Assembly: GCA_023511585.1 (NCBI GenBank)
Contig: JAIMBF010000002.1
Span: forward strand, 1-64,000
DNA from: Terriglobia bacterium
Lineage (GTDB): Bacteria; Pseudomonadota; Alphaproteobacteria; Acetobacterales; Acetobacteraceae
DNA: 64,000 bases
Direction: 5' to 3'
A program made the position numbers and the translations under genes. Below, one piece after another: positions 55,554-64,000 of the stretch; within the stretch, counting starts at the first letter, position 1, and each line of letters starts with the position of its first letter. The notes beneath the pieces were generated by a model. That model did not search any database. It saw only the letters and a list, made by a program, of their open reading frames with translations, and was not told the DNA's origin.

Positions 55554-56235
55554 TCCGCAATTGGCGCTGCCGCTACGCCTTACCCCGGAATACGCGGCGG
55601 CGGATTTTATTCCTGCTGCGTCGAACGCCGCGGCGCGGAGCTGGCTTGCCCGCGTCTCTGCCTGGCCCGAGGGGCGGTTGGTGCTCTGGGGCGCAAGCGG
55701 GGTGGGTAAGACGCACCTCTTGCATATTTGGACCAAGGCCGAGCACGGCGTTATGCTTTCTGCCCGCAATTTGGTGCCGATCAGTCCCCCGCTTCCCGGC
55801 CGCATCGCCATCGATGCGCTCGACGACCTGCAAGATGAAAGAGCCCTCTTGCATCTTCTCAATCTTGCGGCGGAAAGCCGCTCGGCCGTGTTGCTTGCCG
55901 CGCGAACGCCGCCGGCTTCCTGGCCGCTCTCTCTTCCCGATCTCAAAAGCCGGCTTTGTGCAACGCTCGCCGTTGTCGTAAAGCCGCCGGAAGACCATCT
56001 CCTTGCTGTTTTGTTGCAACGCCTGCTCGCGGAACGCCAGCTTCTGGTTTCCTCTGCGATGCAATCCTGGTTGCTGCGACGGTTGCCCCGCACAGCCGCC
56101 GCGCTGCGCGAGGCGGTCAAGCGCCTGGATGAGGCGGCACTGGCAAGCGGAAGCCCCGTCAGTCGAACCTTGGCGCAGCATGCTCTGGCGGATCTGTTGA
56201 ACGGAGGCGCGGCCGAAGAAATGGACAACTGTTGA
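55540..56235 (+). CDS. hdaA: DnaA-related regulator HdaA (regulatory inactivation of DnaA)
   Basis: 231 residues. A sliding-clamp-binding motif QLALPL sits at residues 7-12, followed by a DnaA-type AAA+ domain with Walker [13 protein letters not shown] and a sensor region near [18 protein letters not shown]. The C-terminal lid is rich in Ala/Arg. HdaA, bound to the clamp, stimulates ATP hydrolysis by DnaA after initiation. It has no DNA-binding domain IV, which separates it from DnaA. It is followed by ppk and ppx. Confidence 0.9.
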   Translation: MSPFDPQLALPLRLTPEYAAADFIPAASNAAARSWLARVSAWPEGRLVLWGASGVGKTHLLHIWTKAEHGVMLSARNLVPISPPLPGRIAIDALDDLQDERALLHLLNLAAESRSAVLLAARTPPASWPLSLPDLKSRLCATLAVVVKPPEDHLLAVLLQRLLAERQLLVSSAMQSWLLRRLPRTAAALREAVKRLDEAALASGSPVSRTLAQHALADLLNGGAAEEMDNC

Positions 56236-56291
56236 AAACATCACCGGCATTCCAACCGAGCACTGCGAACTGTGAGATTTCGATTGAGACC

Positions 56292-58523
56292 ATGACTGCT
56301 TCGAACGTCGAACTCCTCCACCGAGACGCCGCCAAGCCGACACCGTCTTCCGGCCTTAAGATTGCGCCGGATAGCCCGGCCCGGTTCATCAACCGCGAAC
56401 TTTCCTGGCTCGATTTCAACGGGCGGGTCATGGAGGAAGCGGCAAACCCCCGCCATCCCTTGCTGGAGCGTGTGCGCTTTCTCTCGATCAGCGGCTCAAA
56501 CCTCGACGAATTCTATTCTGTCCGCGTCGCCGGGCTCATGGGCCAGGCCAAGGCAGGGGTGACGGCTCCTTCGCCCGACGGTCGTACTCCGGCACAGCAG
56601 CTTCAGGCGATACGTGCCCAAGTGCAAACGCTTGTGGCGGAACAGCATCGGCTTTGGCACGAGCTTCGCCGGGAATTGCACGAAGCAGGGCTCGTCGTGC
56701 TCGATCGCAATGCGCTGGCGCACAATGCGCTCTCGGCCGAAGACCGCCGCTGGCTTGAATCCTGGTTCATGGAGCGGGTCTTTCCGGTGCTCACACCGCT
56801 TGCGATTGATCCCGCGCATCCCTTCCCGTTCATCCCCAATATGGGGCTGGTGATGGTACTCCGTTTGGTGCGTGAGGAAGACGGCGCACAGCTGAAGGCG
56901 CTGATCCCTCTCCCCCAAGGGATTGAGCGGTTTATTCGCTTGCCCCAGGAAAGCGAAGCCAACGGCAAAGCGCGCTTTCTGATGCTTGAAGACCTGGTGA
57001 GCCTGTTTTTGGACCGGCTTTTCCCCGGTTTGCGCGTCACCGGCCAAGGGCTTTGCCGAGTCATCCGCGACACGGATGTGGAAATCGAAGAGGAAGCCGA
57101 AGATCTCGTCCGTTCCTACGAGACGGCGTTGAAGCGCCGCAGACGCGGGGTCGCGATCCATCTCGATGTCAACGCGGCGATGCCGGAGGATTTGCTGGAA
57201 TTGGTGCGCGATGAGCTGGAAGCCCCGGCCGAAGGCGTATTCATGCATCCCGGCATTCTGGGAATTGCGGATTTAAAACAGCTGATCGTCGATGATCGGC
57301 CGGATTTGCTCTTCCCGCCGTATACTCCGCGGTTTCCCGAGCGGATCCGAGATTTCGGCGGGGATTGCTTTGCCGCTATCCGCGCCAAGGACCTTATTGT
57401 GCATCACCCCTTTGAGAGTTTCGATGTGGTGGTGCAATTTTTGCGTCAGGCGGCTGCCGATCCTGCCGTGGTCGCGGTCAAACAAACATTATATCGCACA
57501 TCTTCCGGAAGCCCCATCGTCAAAGCTCTTGTGGAGGCGGCAGAGGCAGGCAAATCCGTCACCGCGGTGGTGGAGCTGCGGGCCCGCTTTGACGAGGAAG
57601 CCAATATCCGGCTCGCCCGGACCTTAGAGGCCGCCGGCGTGCAAGTCGTTTACGGTTTCCGCGACCTGAAAACCCATGCCAAGCTTTCTCTGGTCGTGCG
57701 GCGCGAAGGCGGGCTGATGCGCGCTTATGCCCATTTCGGCACCGGTAACTATCATCCGATCACGGCGCGGATCTACACAGATCTTTCTTTTTTCACCTGT
57801 GAGCCGGAACTCACGCGCGATGCCGCAAGGCTGTTCAATTACATGACCGGTTATGCCAAGCCGGCGCAAATGGAAGCCGTGGCGTTCAGCCCGCTGACCC
57901 TGCGCTCGACGTTGATCGAACTCATTGATCAGGAAATCGGCTTTGCGCGTGCCGGACGCCCCGCCACGATCTGGCTGAAACTCAACGCCTTGGTGGATCG
58001 GGTGCTGATCGACAAACTCTACGAAGCCTCGCAAGCCGGGGTGAAAATTTTCGGCGTGATCCGCGGAATTTGCTGCCTTCGCCCCGGCGTGGAGGGACTT
58101 TCCGAGAACATCCGAATCAAGTCGATTGTCGGTCGGTTCCTCGAACACAGCCGGATTTGCGTCTTCGGCAACGGCCATGCGCTGCCGAGCCGTCATGCTC
58201 GCGTGTTCATCAGCAGCGCGGATTGGATGGAACGCAATATGGATTGGCGGGTGGAAACGCTCGTGCCGATCCATAACCCGACGGTTCACGCGCAGGTGCT
58301 TGACCAGATCATGGTGACCAACCTGAAAGATACGATGCAATCCTGGGAGCTGATGCCCGATGGCAGTTGGAAGCGGCTTGGTCCCGGGCGAAAGCCCTTT
58401 TCCGCCCACGAATATTTCATGACCAACCCCTCGCTCTCGGGGCGCGGTTCGGCCTTGCACGGGCCGCCCGTCGTTTCTCCGCTGAGCCTCAGCCGCCCTC
58501 CTGACCGCCTTATGCAGGACTGA
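56292..58523 (+). CDS. ppk: Polyphosphate kinase 1
   Basis: 743 residues from the ATG at 56292; a TTG at 56232 would overlap the hdaA stop. Domains run in the Ppk1 order: N domain [19 protein letters not shown], head domain, and two phospholipase D-like C domains with the autophosphorylated His region [13 protein letters not shown] and [21 protein letters not shown]. It makes polyphosphate from ATP reversibly. ppx follows 4 bases on, so synthesis and breakdown are co-expressed. Confidence 0.96.
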   Translation: MTASNVELLHRDAAKPTPSSGLKIAPDSPARFINRELSWLDFNGRVMEEAANPRHPLLERVRFLSISGSNLDEFYSVRVAGLMGQAKAGVTAPSPDGRTPAQQLQAIRAQVQTLVAEQHRLWHELRRELHEAGLVVLDRNALAHNALSAEDRRWLESWFMERVFPVLTPLAIDPAHPFPFIPNMGLVMVLRLVREEDGAQLKALIPLPQGIERFIRLPQESEANGKARFLMLEDLVSLFLDRLFPGLRVTGQGLCRVIRDTDVEIEEEAEDLVRSYETALKRRRRGVAIHLDVNAAMPEDLLELVRDELEAPAEGVFMHPGILGIADLKQLIVDDRPDLLFPPYTPRFPERIRDFGGDCFAAIRAKDLIVHHPFESFDVVVQFLRQAAADPAVVAVKQTLYRTSSGSPIVKALVEAAEAGKSVTAVVELRARFDEEANIRLARTLEAAGVQVVYGFRDLKTHAKLSLVVRREGGLMRAYAHFGTGNYHPITARIYTDLSFFTCEPELTRDAARLFNYMTGYAKPAQMEAVAFSPLTLRSTLIELIDQEIGFARAGRPATIWLKLNALVDRVLIDKLYEASQAGVKIFGVIRGICCLRPGVEGLSENIRIKSIVGRFLEHSRICVFGNGHALPSRHARVFISSADWMERNMDWRVETLVPIHNPTVHAQVLDQIMVTNLKDTMQSWELMPDGSWKRLGPGRKPFSAHEYFMTNPSLSGRGSALHGPPVVSPLSLSRPPDRLMQD

Positions 58524-58527
58524 AGCC

Positions 58528-60018
58528 GTGCCCTTTTCGGCTGCAAGCAAGCCTCCCCGCTTTGCTGTGGTGGATGTCGGCTCCAACTCCGTGCGGTTGG
58601 TTGTCTTTGAAGGTGCAACCCGGAATCCGCTGCCGATTTTCAACGAAAAAGCGGTGCTACGGCTCGGGCACGGGCTGGAGTCCACAGGGCGGCTGGCCGA
58701 ATCCGCCATGGCGGAAACGCTGAAGATATTGCGCCGTTACCACGCCATCGCGCGGGCGATGGGGGTGGTGGTGATGGAAGTTCTGGCAACCTCGGCTGTG
58801 CGGGAGGCAAGCAACAGCGCGGACTTCGTAGCGGAAATGAAAAATACGCTTCCGGGAATAGCGGTGCGCGTTCTTTCCGGAACCGAAGAGGCCGCTCTTT
58901 CCGCGGCGGGGGTACTCTGCGGCATCCCTACGGCCGATGGCGTGCTTGCGGATATCGGCGGCGGTTCTCTCGAACTGGTGCGGCTTTATGCCGGACGCGC
59001 CGGAGCCACGGCAACCCTTCCGCTCGGGGTTATTCGCTTGAGCGAACGCGCAAACGGAGACCCCGGACGCGCAAGGGGATTGGCGGAAGCCGATCTCGCC
59101 AAAGTGGCCTGGCTGGGCGAAGGGACGGGCAAAGACCTGTATTTGGTCGGCGGCGCATGGCGGGCCTTGGCACGTATTCACATAACGCAAACCGGCTACC
59201 CGCTTGCGATTGTGCATCACTACGCCATCCGCCGGGAAGAAGCGCGGGATTTGGCCGGCGTTATCGCCGGGGCCGGCCGGCGCGCGTTGGAGCGCCTGCC
59301 CGGAGTTTCTCGCCGGCGGATCGATGATCTCCCTTTTGCCGCGGTCGTGTTGCGGCGGCTGCTGCGCGCGGCACAGCCCAGGCGGGTGGTGTTTAGCGCC
59401 AACGGCTTGCGCGAAGGCTGGTATTGGCTACGTCTCTCGCCGGAAATTCAGGCCGAAGACCCCCTGCTTGCCGCAGCCCAGGAATTTGCCGAGGCGCTCG
59501 GCCGCGATTCGAACCTGCCGGAAACCCTGTCGGATTGGACCGATCCGCTTTTTCCGGAGGAAGATGCTCTGAGCCGCAAGCTCCGCAAAGCCGCCTGCTG
59601 GATGTCTGATATCGGTGCACGCGAGCATCCCGAATACCGCGCCGAACATGCGTTTTTTCGGGTATTGCGCCAGCCGGGGGTGGGACTCGACCACCCGACG
59701 CGCGCTTTCCTCGCGCTGGCCGTTGCGTTGCGCTATGAAGCCCAGCCGGATGCACCGTTTTTAAGCCCGGCCCGGCGCTTATTGGATGTGGCCAGCACCA
59801 ACCGCGCAGAAGTCTTGGGGTTTGCGTTGCGATTGGCATACACGCTGTCCGCCGGCACGCCCGATTTGCTCGCCGGCACGCGCCTTGCCGTCAACGGCCG
59901 GCAATTGCTGCTTCGGCTCGATGAAAGCGGCGGGGTGTTTGCCGGTGAGGCCGTGCTGCGCAGGCTCGATCGGCTTGCCCAGGCATTGGGGCTTGAGCCG
60001 GCCGTCAAGGCATTTTGA
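58528..60018 (+). CDS. ppx: Exopolyphosphatase / GppA-type phosphatase
   Basis: 496 residues from a GTG. The ASKHA nucleotide-fold motifs VVDVGSNSVRLVVFEG and VLADIGGGSLELVRL are present, with the catalytic Glu region VLSGTEEAALSAAGV. A C-terminal HD-like helical domain (residues about 300-496) follows. It releases phosphate from polyphosphate and may hydrolyse pppGpp. Convergent with cysK, 9 bases apart. Confidence 0.93.
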   Translation: MPFSAASKPPRFAVVDVGSNSVRLVVFEGATRNPLPIFNEKAVLRLGHGLESTGRLAESAMAETLKILRRYHAIARAMGVVVMEVLATSAVREASNSADFVAEMKNTLPGIAVRVLSGTEEAALSAAGVLCGIPTADGVLADIGGGSLELVRLYAGRAGATATLPLGVIRLSERANGDPGRARGLAEADLAKVAWLGEGTGKDLYLVGGAWRALARIHITQTGYPLAIVHHYAIRREEARDLAGVIAGAGRRALERLPGVSRRRIDDLPFAAVVLRRLLRAAQPRRVVFSANGLREGWYWLRLSPEIQAEDPLLAAAQEFAEALGRDSNLPETLSDWTDPLFPEEDALSRKLRKAACWMSDIGAREHPEYRAEHAFFRVLRQPGVGLDHPTRAFLALAVALRYEAQPDAPFLSPARRLLDVASTNRAEVLGFALRLAYTLSAGTPDLLAGTRLAVNGRQLLLRLDESGGVFAGEAVLRRLDRLAQALGLEPAVKAF

Positions 60019-60027
60019 TCGCGGAAT

Positions 60028-61029
60028 TCAGAGATCGGCGAACAGCGCCGTAGAAAGATAGCGTTCCGCAAAGGATGGGGCGATCGTCACGATAAGCTTG
60101 CCCGCATTTGCCGGATCTCGTGCCATCGCTGCGGCGGCGTGTATTGCGGCACCCGAGGAAATCCCGACGGGCACGCCATCCAGCCGTGCGCAACGCCTTG
60201 CCATGGTCAACGCCTCTTTTTCGGATACGCGGATCACCCCGTCGAGCAACTCCAACGCCAGCACCGAGGGTTTAAAGCCGGGGCCGATACCCTGAATGCC
60301 GTGGGGGCTGGGCTCTCCCCCGGAAAGGACGGGACTTTCCGCAGGCTCAACCGCAAACACCTTGAGCGAAGGGCGCCGCGGCTTGAGTGCACGGGCAATC
60401 CCCGTCAACGTGCCGCCGGTGCCGGAGCCTGCCACGACGAGATCCACCCGTCCTTCCGTATCGGCCCAGATTTCCTCGGCCGTGGTGGCAGCATGAATGG
60501 CCGGATTCGCCGGATTGTCGAATTGCCGTGCCATCCAGGCGCCGGGGGTGGTTGCCAGCAATTCCTCGGCACGCGCAATCGCCCCGCGCATGCCGAGCGC
60601 CGAGGGCGTAAGCTCCAGCTCGGCACCCAAGAGGCGCATCATCTTGCGCCGCTCTATGGAAGCCCCCTCCGGCATGGTCACAATCAGCCGGTAGCCGCGC
60701 GATGCAGCCACAAACGCGAGACCAATTCCGGTATTGCCGGAGGTCGGCTCAATAATAACGCTGCGGCCCGGGGCGATCTCTCCCTTTGCCTCGGCATCGG
60801 CCACCATGGCCAAAGCAATGCGGTCCTTGACGGAGGCAAGGGGGTTAAAGAACTCGAGCTTGACGGCAAGGTCGGCCACGAAGCCTTCTTCGGCTGCGAG
60901 TCGCGGCAGGCGCACCAAGGGGGTGGCGCCGAATGTCTCTAGAATGTTGTTATAGATGCGCCCGCGCGCCGACGGTTGCGGCTTCGGCAAAGAAGAGAAA
61001 TCCTGAGCGTGGGAGGGTTCTTGCAACAT
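60028..61029 (-). CDS. cysK: Cysteine synthase A
   Basis: 333 residues from the ATG at 61029. The PLP lysine is in [12 protein letters not shown], with [36 protein letters not shown] and [11 protein letters not shown] following. It makes cysteine from O-acetylserine and sulfide. Its start codon overlaps a palindrome shared with the divergent Rrf2 gene. An extra in-frame ATG at 61047 would cover the DnaA-box-like site and is less likely. Confidence 0.95.
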   Translation of the reverse strand: MLQEPSHAQDFSSLPKPQPSARGRIYNNILETFGATPLVRLPRLAAEEGFVADLAVKLEFFNPLASVKDRIALAMVADAEAKGEIAPGRSVIIEPTSGNTGIGLAFVAASRGYRLIVTMPEGASIERRKMMRLLGAELELTPSALGMRGAIARAEELLATTPGAWMARQFDNPANPAIHAATTAEEIWADTEGRVDLVVAGSGTGGTLTGIARALKPRRPSLKVFAVEPAESPVLSGGEPSPHGIQGIGPGFKPSVLALELLDGVIRVSEKEALTMARRCARLDGVPVGISSGAAIHAAAAMARDPANAGKLIVTIAPSFAERYLSTALFADL

Positions 61030-61046
61030 AACGCGTGTTATCCACA
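61028..61046. promoter_or_regulatory. Palindrome ATAAC-N4-GTTAT overlapping a perfect DnaA box
   Basis: ATAAC (61028-61032) and GTTAT (61037-61041) form an inverted repeat that covers the cysK start codon. TTATCCACA (61038-61046), the consensus DnaA box, overlaps its right arm. It lies in the 57-bp gap between divergent cysK and the Rrf2 regulator, so regulator binding is a reasonable inference. Confidence 0.45.
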
Positions 61047-61086
61047 AATATTACGGAGTTGCCTAGTTATTATCGAGGAGGTTTGC

Positions 61087-61536
61087 ATGCTACTGCCCCA
61101 AGATCGTGCCTTGACCGCTCTCACGACCATGCTCGATGTGGCATTCCACAGTAGCCGAAACACCACGGTAAGCGCTGCCGATATCGCGAATCGTCTGGGC
61201 CTCGCACGCCGCGGCATGGAACCGCTGCTGCAGGCCCTTTCGCGGGCGGGCCTGCTGGAGAGCGTCCGCGGGCCGCGCGGCGGATACCGGCTGGCGAAAC
61301 CCGCGCGTGATATTCCGCTGCATGAAATTCTCTCGGTCGCGCTCGCGGGAGACGAAACCGCCAAGAAAAGCTTGGGAGGCGCATTGTTCGAACACGTGAT
61401 GCTGCCGCTCTGGCAGGAGCTGAACCAGATGTTGCAGCAAGAGCTGAAACGGCTGACTCTGGATGATTTGCTAAAGCGCGCGGCTGCGGCCGGGTTGCAG
61501 CGCCCGGCAATTGAACCATTAGACTTCGTGATTTGA
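61087..61536 (+). CDS. Rrf2-family transcriptional regulator without Fe-S cysteines
   Basis: 149 residues from ATG 61087 with GAGGAGG upstream. The winged-helix domain (residues about 5-75) has VSAADIANRLGLARRGMEPLLQALSRAGLLESVRGPRGGYRLA, the Rrf2/IscR recognition pattern. The usual three Fe-S-binding Cys are absent and the protein has no Cys at all. Cysteine-free Rrf2 members include CymR, which senses cysteine status by binding CysK; the divergent cysK makes a CymR-like role attractive but unproven. Confidence 0.85.
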   Translation: MLLPQDRALTALTTMLDVAFHSSRNTTVSAADIANRLGLARRGMEPLLQALSRAGLLESVRGPRGGYRLAKPARDIPLHEILSVALAGDETAKKSLGGALFEHVMLPLWQELNQMLQQELKRLTLDDLLKRAAAAGLQRPAIEPLDFVI

Positions 61537-61637
61537 AAAACATGCGAGGCAGCATTGTAATATTCTCCGATGTATATTAAAGCAGAGTAGATTTTATATG
61601 GAGAACGCGTTCACCGCCAATTAGGGAGATTACGGAG

Positions 61638-62282
61638 ATGGGTATTCAGCTGGGGCAGATCGCCCCGGACTTCGAGCAGGATAGCACGCACGGCCGCATC
61701 CGCTTTCACGAGTGGTTGGGAAATTCCTGGGGAGTGCTGTTTAGCCACCCCAAGGATTATACCCCGGTATGCACCACCGAGCTGGGTGAGACGGCGCGTT
61801 TGAAGCCGGAATGGGACAAGCGCAACGTTAAAGTGATCGGCCTTTCCGTCGATCCGGTGGACAGCCATGCCGGATGGCTGCGGGATATCGAGGAAACGCA
61901 GGGGGTAGCACTGAACTTCCCGGTACTTGCGGATGCCGACCGCAAGGTTTCCACCCTTTATGACATGATCCACCCGGAAGCCGACCCGGCGGTGACGGTG
62001 CGCAGCGTGTTTATCATCGACCCCAACAAGAAGGTCCGTGCGATTATCATCTATCCTCCGAGCACCGGCCGTAATTTCCGTGAAATCCTGCGGGTGATTG
62101 ACAGTCTGCAGCTTACTGATCGGTTGAAGCTCGCCACCCCGGTGAACTGGCAACCGGGGGATGCCGCCATTATCGTGCCGAGTGTCTCCGACGAGGAGGC
62201 GCGGCGCCTGTTCCCCCAGGGCTGGAAGACCTTAAAGCCCTATTTGCGTTTGGTGGAAATTCCCAAGCAGGCGGCCGAATAA
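61638..62282 (+). CDS. 1-Cys peroxiredoxin (Prx6 type)
   Basis: 214 residues. The peroxidatic Cys45 is in DYTPVCTTELGE, the only Cys in the protein, and the long C-terminal domain (DRLKLATPVNWQPGD to FPQGWKTLKPYLR) marks the Prx6 group. It reduces peroxides using an outside thiol. GGGAGATTACGGAG precedes the ATG. The sharply AT-rich upstream stretch at 61555-61605 is likely its promoter region. Confidence 0.95.
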   Translation: MGIQLGQIAPDFEQDSTHGRIRFHEWLGNSWGVLFSHPKDYTPVCTTELGETARLKPEWDKRNVKVIGLSVDPVDSHAGWLRDIEETQGVALNFPVLADADRKVSTLYDMIHPEADPAVTVRSVFIIDPNKKVRAIIIYPPSTGRNFREILRVIDSLQLTDRLKLATPVNWQPGDAAIIVPSVSDEEARRLFPQGWKTLKPYLRLVEIPKQAAE

Positions 62283-62322
62283 AGGCGAGAGCCGGATCGG
62301 CACTGCCGAGGGAAATGCGGCA

Positions 62323-62366
62323 TGGCAGATGCGTGTCATAAAAGTTTCACGCATCTGCCATTTTCC
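62323..62366 (+). terminator. Perfect 14-bp inverted repeat with T-run; possible terminator of the peroxiredoxin gene
   Basis: ATGGCAGATGCGTG (62323-62336) and CACGCATCTGCCAT (62349-62362) are exact reverse complements separated by 12 bases, followed by TTT. It lies 40 bases after the peroxiredoxin stop. The same sequence contains a Pho-box-like element, so the repeat may instead be an operator. Confidence 0.5.
62334..62351 (+). promoter_or_regulatory. Pho-box-like site upstream of pstS
   Basis: GTGTCAT-AAAA-GTTTCAC fits the PhoB consensus of two CTGTCA(T/C) heptamers separated by an AT tetramer. It lies 161 bases before the pstS start and spans the centre of the inverted repeat at 62323-62362. 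PhoB control of the pst operon under phosphate limitation is established in proteobacteria; its operation here is inferred. Confidence 0.6.
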
Positions 62367-62512
62367 CTTTGCCGCTGCTCCTTAGGTTCCCTCTCGTAAA
62401 GTCGCTCAATAGGCATACGCGCCTTACTCTCGCGAACCGGGTTCAGGCGTGCTAGCCAGCGGAGCGTCGTCGCAAAAGGCAAGAAAAGGAAGAAGGGGCC
62501 TAAGGAGGTTTT

Positions 62513-63538
62513 ATGAAGCTCGGGAAAGTGGCGCTGGTTGCCGCTGCGTTTTTTGTCGCCGCCGGAGCAAGCCATGTCGTGGCACAGCAAGTGACCGGAG
62601 CGGGTTCGACTTTTGTCTACCCGATTTTGGCCGCTTGGTCTGACGCCTACTCCAAGCAAACCGGGATCAAGATCAATTACCAATCGATCGGTTCAGGCGG
62701 AGGAATTGCCCAGATCAAGGCGGGCACGGTGGACTTTGGCGCCTCCGACATGCCGCTTGACCCGCATCAGCTCGAAGCGGCAAACCTTGCGCAGTTCCCG
62801 TTGGTGATCGGCGGGGTCGTGCCGGTTGTTCACTTGCCCGATATCGGCCCGGGCGAGCTCCGGCTCAGCGGTCCGTTGCTTGCGGATATTTTTCTCGGCA
62901 AGGTCAAAAAATGGGATGCTCCTGAGATCGCCGCTTTGAATCCCGGCCGAAAGCTGCCGCATCTCGACATCACCGTTGTCCACCGGTCTGATGGTTCCGG
63001 CACCACCTTCAACTTTGTCGACTATTTGGCAAAGGTAAGCCCGGAATGGCGAGCCAAGGTAGGGGTAGGAACTTCCGTTGCCTGGCCGGCCGGGATCGGC
63101 GGAAAGGGCAATGAGGGCGTGGCAGCTTATATCCAACGCGTGAAAGGGGCGTTGGGCTATGTCGAATATGCCTATGTCTTGCAGAACAAATTAACTTATG
63201 CCCTGGTTCAGAACTCGGCGGGGGAGTTCCCGTCGCCGAACGGGGCTTCGTTCCAGGCAGCCGCGGCGAGCGCGGATTGGGATCATGCCTCCGATTTCTA
63301 TTTGGTGATGACGAACGCCCCCGGCCCGAATGCCTATCCGATTACGGCGACCACATTCGTTCTCATGCCTCGTTACCCGAAAAATGTCACGCAATCAGCT
63401 ACGGTGCTTGCGTTCTTTCGGTGGGCCTTGGAGCATGGTCAACCCTTGGCCGAAAAGCTGAATTATGTGCCGCTTCCGCCTGCGCTCGTCAGCCGTGTCG
63501 AGGCGTATTGGCAAGCGAATATTCACGTGAGGTTTTAA
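62513..63538 (+). CDS. pstS: Phosphate ABC transporter substrate-binding protein PstS
   Basis: 341 residues. A signal peptide (residues about 1-24, ending SHVVAQ) is followed by TGAGSTFVYPILAAWSDAY, INYQSIGSGGGIAQIKAGTVDFGASD and VVHRSDGSGTTFNFVDYLAKV, the phosphate-binding loops of PstS. AAGGAGG lies 6 bases before the ATG. It delivers periplasmic phosphate to PstCAB; pstC starts 22 bases after its stop. Confidence 0.97.
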   Translation: MKLGKVALVAAAFFVAAGASHVVAQQVTGAGSTFVYPILAAWSDAYSKQTGIKINYQSIGSGGGIAQIKAGTVDFGASDMPLDPHQLEAANLAQFPLVIGGVVPVVHLPDIGPGELRLSGPLLADIFLGKVKKWDAPEIAALNPGRKLPHLDITVVHRSDGSGTTFNFVDYLAKVSPEWRAKVGVGTSVAWPAGIGGKGNEGVAAYIQRVKGALGYVEYAYVLQNKLTYALVQNSAGEFPSPNGASFQAAAASADWDHASDFYLVMTNAPGPNAYPITATTFVLMPRYPKNVTQSATVLAFFRWALEHGQPLAEKLNYVPLPPALVSRVEAYWQANIHVRF

Positions 63539-63560
63539 GGACCTTCACCGAGGAAGCGCC

Positions 63561-64000
63561 GTGCGCATGGATCAGGCAATACCGAAACGCCGCTCGGGCG
63601 CGCTGGGGGATGCGCTTTTTCGGGTCGCTGCCTTCAGCGCGGCCTTGTTGGTACTGGTCCTGCTCGGCGCGATAGCGATTTCCACTCTGATCGGTGGATA
63701 TCCGACTTTTGCGCATTTCGGTTTCGGTTTTCTGAGCAAGGCCGTATGGGATCCGGTTCGGAGGGAGTTCGGCGCCCTGGTGCCGATTTACGGCACGCTG
63801 GTCACGGCGCTCATCGCGTTGGTGCTTGCCGTGCCGGTCGCTTTCGGTATTGCGGTGTTTTTGACCGAGGTGGCGCCACGGCGCCTTGCGGTGCCCACCT
63901 CTGCCGCCATTGAACTTCTCGCCGGGATCCCGAGCATTATCTATGGCATGTGGGGGTTGTTTGTCTTCGCCCCGTTTATGGCCAACACTTTGGATCCCTG
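63561..64000 (+). CDS. pstC: Phosphate ABC transporter permease PstC, N-terminal part
   Basis: About 146 residues are visible before the right edge. The GTG at 63561 has GAGGAAG upstream; ATG 63567 is an alternative. The first membrane helix (LLVLVLLGAIAISTLIGG), the periplasmic segment with FLSKAVWDPVRREFGALVPIYGT, and the motif ELLAGIPSIIYGMWGLFV match PstC. It forms the permease with PstA, expected just beyond the edge. Confidence 0.93.
   Translation, partial: MRMDQAIPKRRSGALGDALFRVAAFSAALLVLVLLGAIAISTLIGGYPTFAHFGFGFLSKAVWDPVRREFGALVPIYGTLVTALIALVLAVPVAFGIAVFLTEVAPRRLAVPTSAAIELLAGIPSIIYGMWGLFVFAPFMANTLDP

Noticed and set aside
61038-61046. Replication origin suggested by a perfect DnaA box
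   Set aside because: Only one box is present, the gap is 57 bp, and no AT-rich unwinding element or further boxes are visible.
1-64000. CRISPR arrays, insertion sequences, prophage, integrase or toxin-antitoxin modules
   Set aside because: No regularly spaced repeats, transposase, phage or toxin-antitoxin genes are seen; gene content is core-like throughout.

Overview
The window reads as ordinary, densely packed chromosomal DNA of a GC-rich alphaproteobacterium, most probably of the Rhodospirillales/Acetobacteraceae type. The markers are the cell-cycle DNA methyltransferase CcrM (GANTC), the polar organiser PopZ upstream of valS, the DnaA-inactivator homologue HdaA, the alphaproteobacterial periplasmic protein EipB (DUF1849), a DUF721/DciA-dsbA-smc block, hom-glpX-recJ, and rpmH-rnpA-yidD-yidC-engB. 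Genus-level placement is an inference. I see no insertion sequence, prophage, CRISPR array, toxin-antitoxin pair or plasmid gene. Layout: 1-3.4 kb is a leftward run of a P-type proton ATPase, a Met-rich Spy/CpxP-like periplasmic protein and a secreted beta-propeller protein. 3.5-9.0 kb is a small catabolic block: an altronate/galactarate-type dehydratase and a class II pyruvate aldolase read leftward, and a divergent D-lactate/glycolate-type FAD oxidase and a thiamine-diphosphate enzyme read rightward. 9.3-20.5 kb carries DNA maintenance and export genes: rnhB, ccrM, mutY, the DUF721 protein, dsbA, smc, secD and secF. 20.6-26 kb pairs an oxidoreductase with a leftward operon phaC-GNAT-nitrilase-lpxB joined by 4-base overlaps. 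26-32.5 kb holds a lipoprotein, an aminotransferase, hom, glpX and recJ. 32.5-41.3 kb holds a phytanoyl-CoA dioxygenase-like gene, tRNA-Thr, a pcm-like gene, tolC, popZ, valS and ilvD. 41.4-49.2 kb holds the engB-yidC-yidD-rnpA-rpmH operon, tRNA-Ala, eipB, aspS and rnd. 49.2-60 kb holds cysNC, doxX, a tiny membrane protein, purM-purN, a CDP-alcohol phosphatidyltransferase, a PerM-type permease, hdaA, ppk and ppx. 60-64 kb holds cysK with a divergent Rrf2 regulator, a 1-Cys peroxiredoxin, and pstS with the start of pstC. How they work together: chromosome replication and segregation genes recur (CcrM, the DciA-like protein, SMC, PopZ, HdaA), as do envelope biogenesis genes (SecDF, LpxB, TolC, YidC/YidD, EipB, Spy-like) and phosphate/polyphosphate genes (Ppk, Ppx, PstS, PstC with a Pho-box-like site). 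Sulfur assimilation appears as CysNC and CysK with a regulator that may sense cysteine status. No clear new multi-gene system stands out. The observations most worth following are a GANTC/TTAA-rich non-coding stretch ahead of rnhB-ccrM, a Pho-box-like element inside a perfect 14-bp inverted repeat before pstS, a cysteine-free Rrf2 regulator divergent from cysK with a palindrome and DnaA box between them, a hairpin at the start of the rpmH leader, and the phaC-GNAT-nitrilase-lpxB operon.
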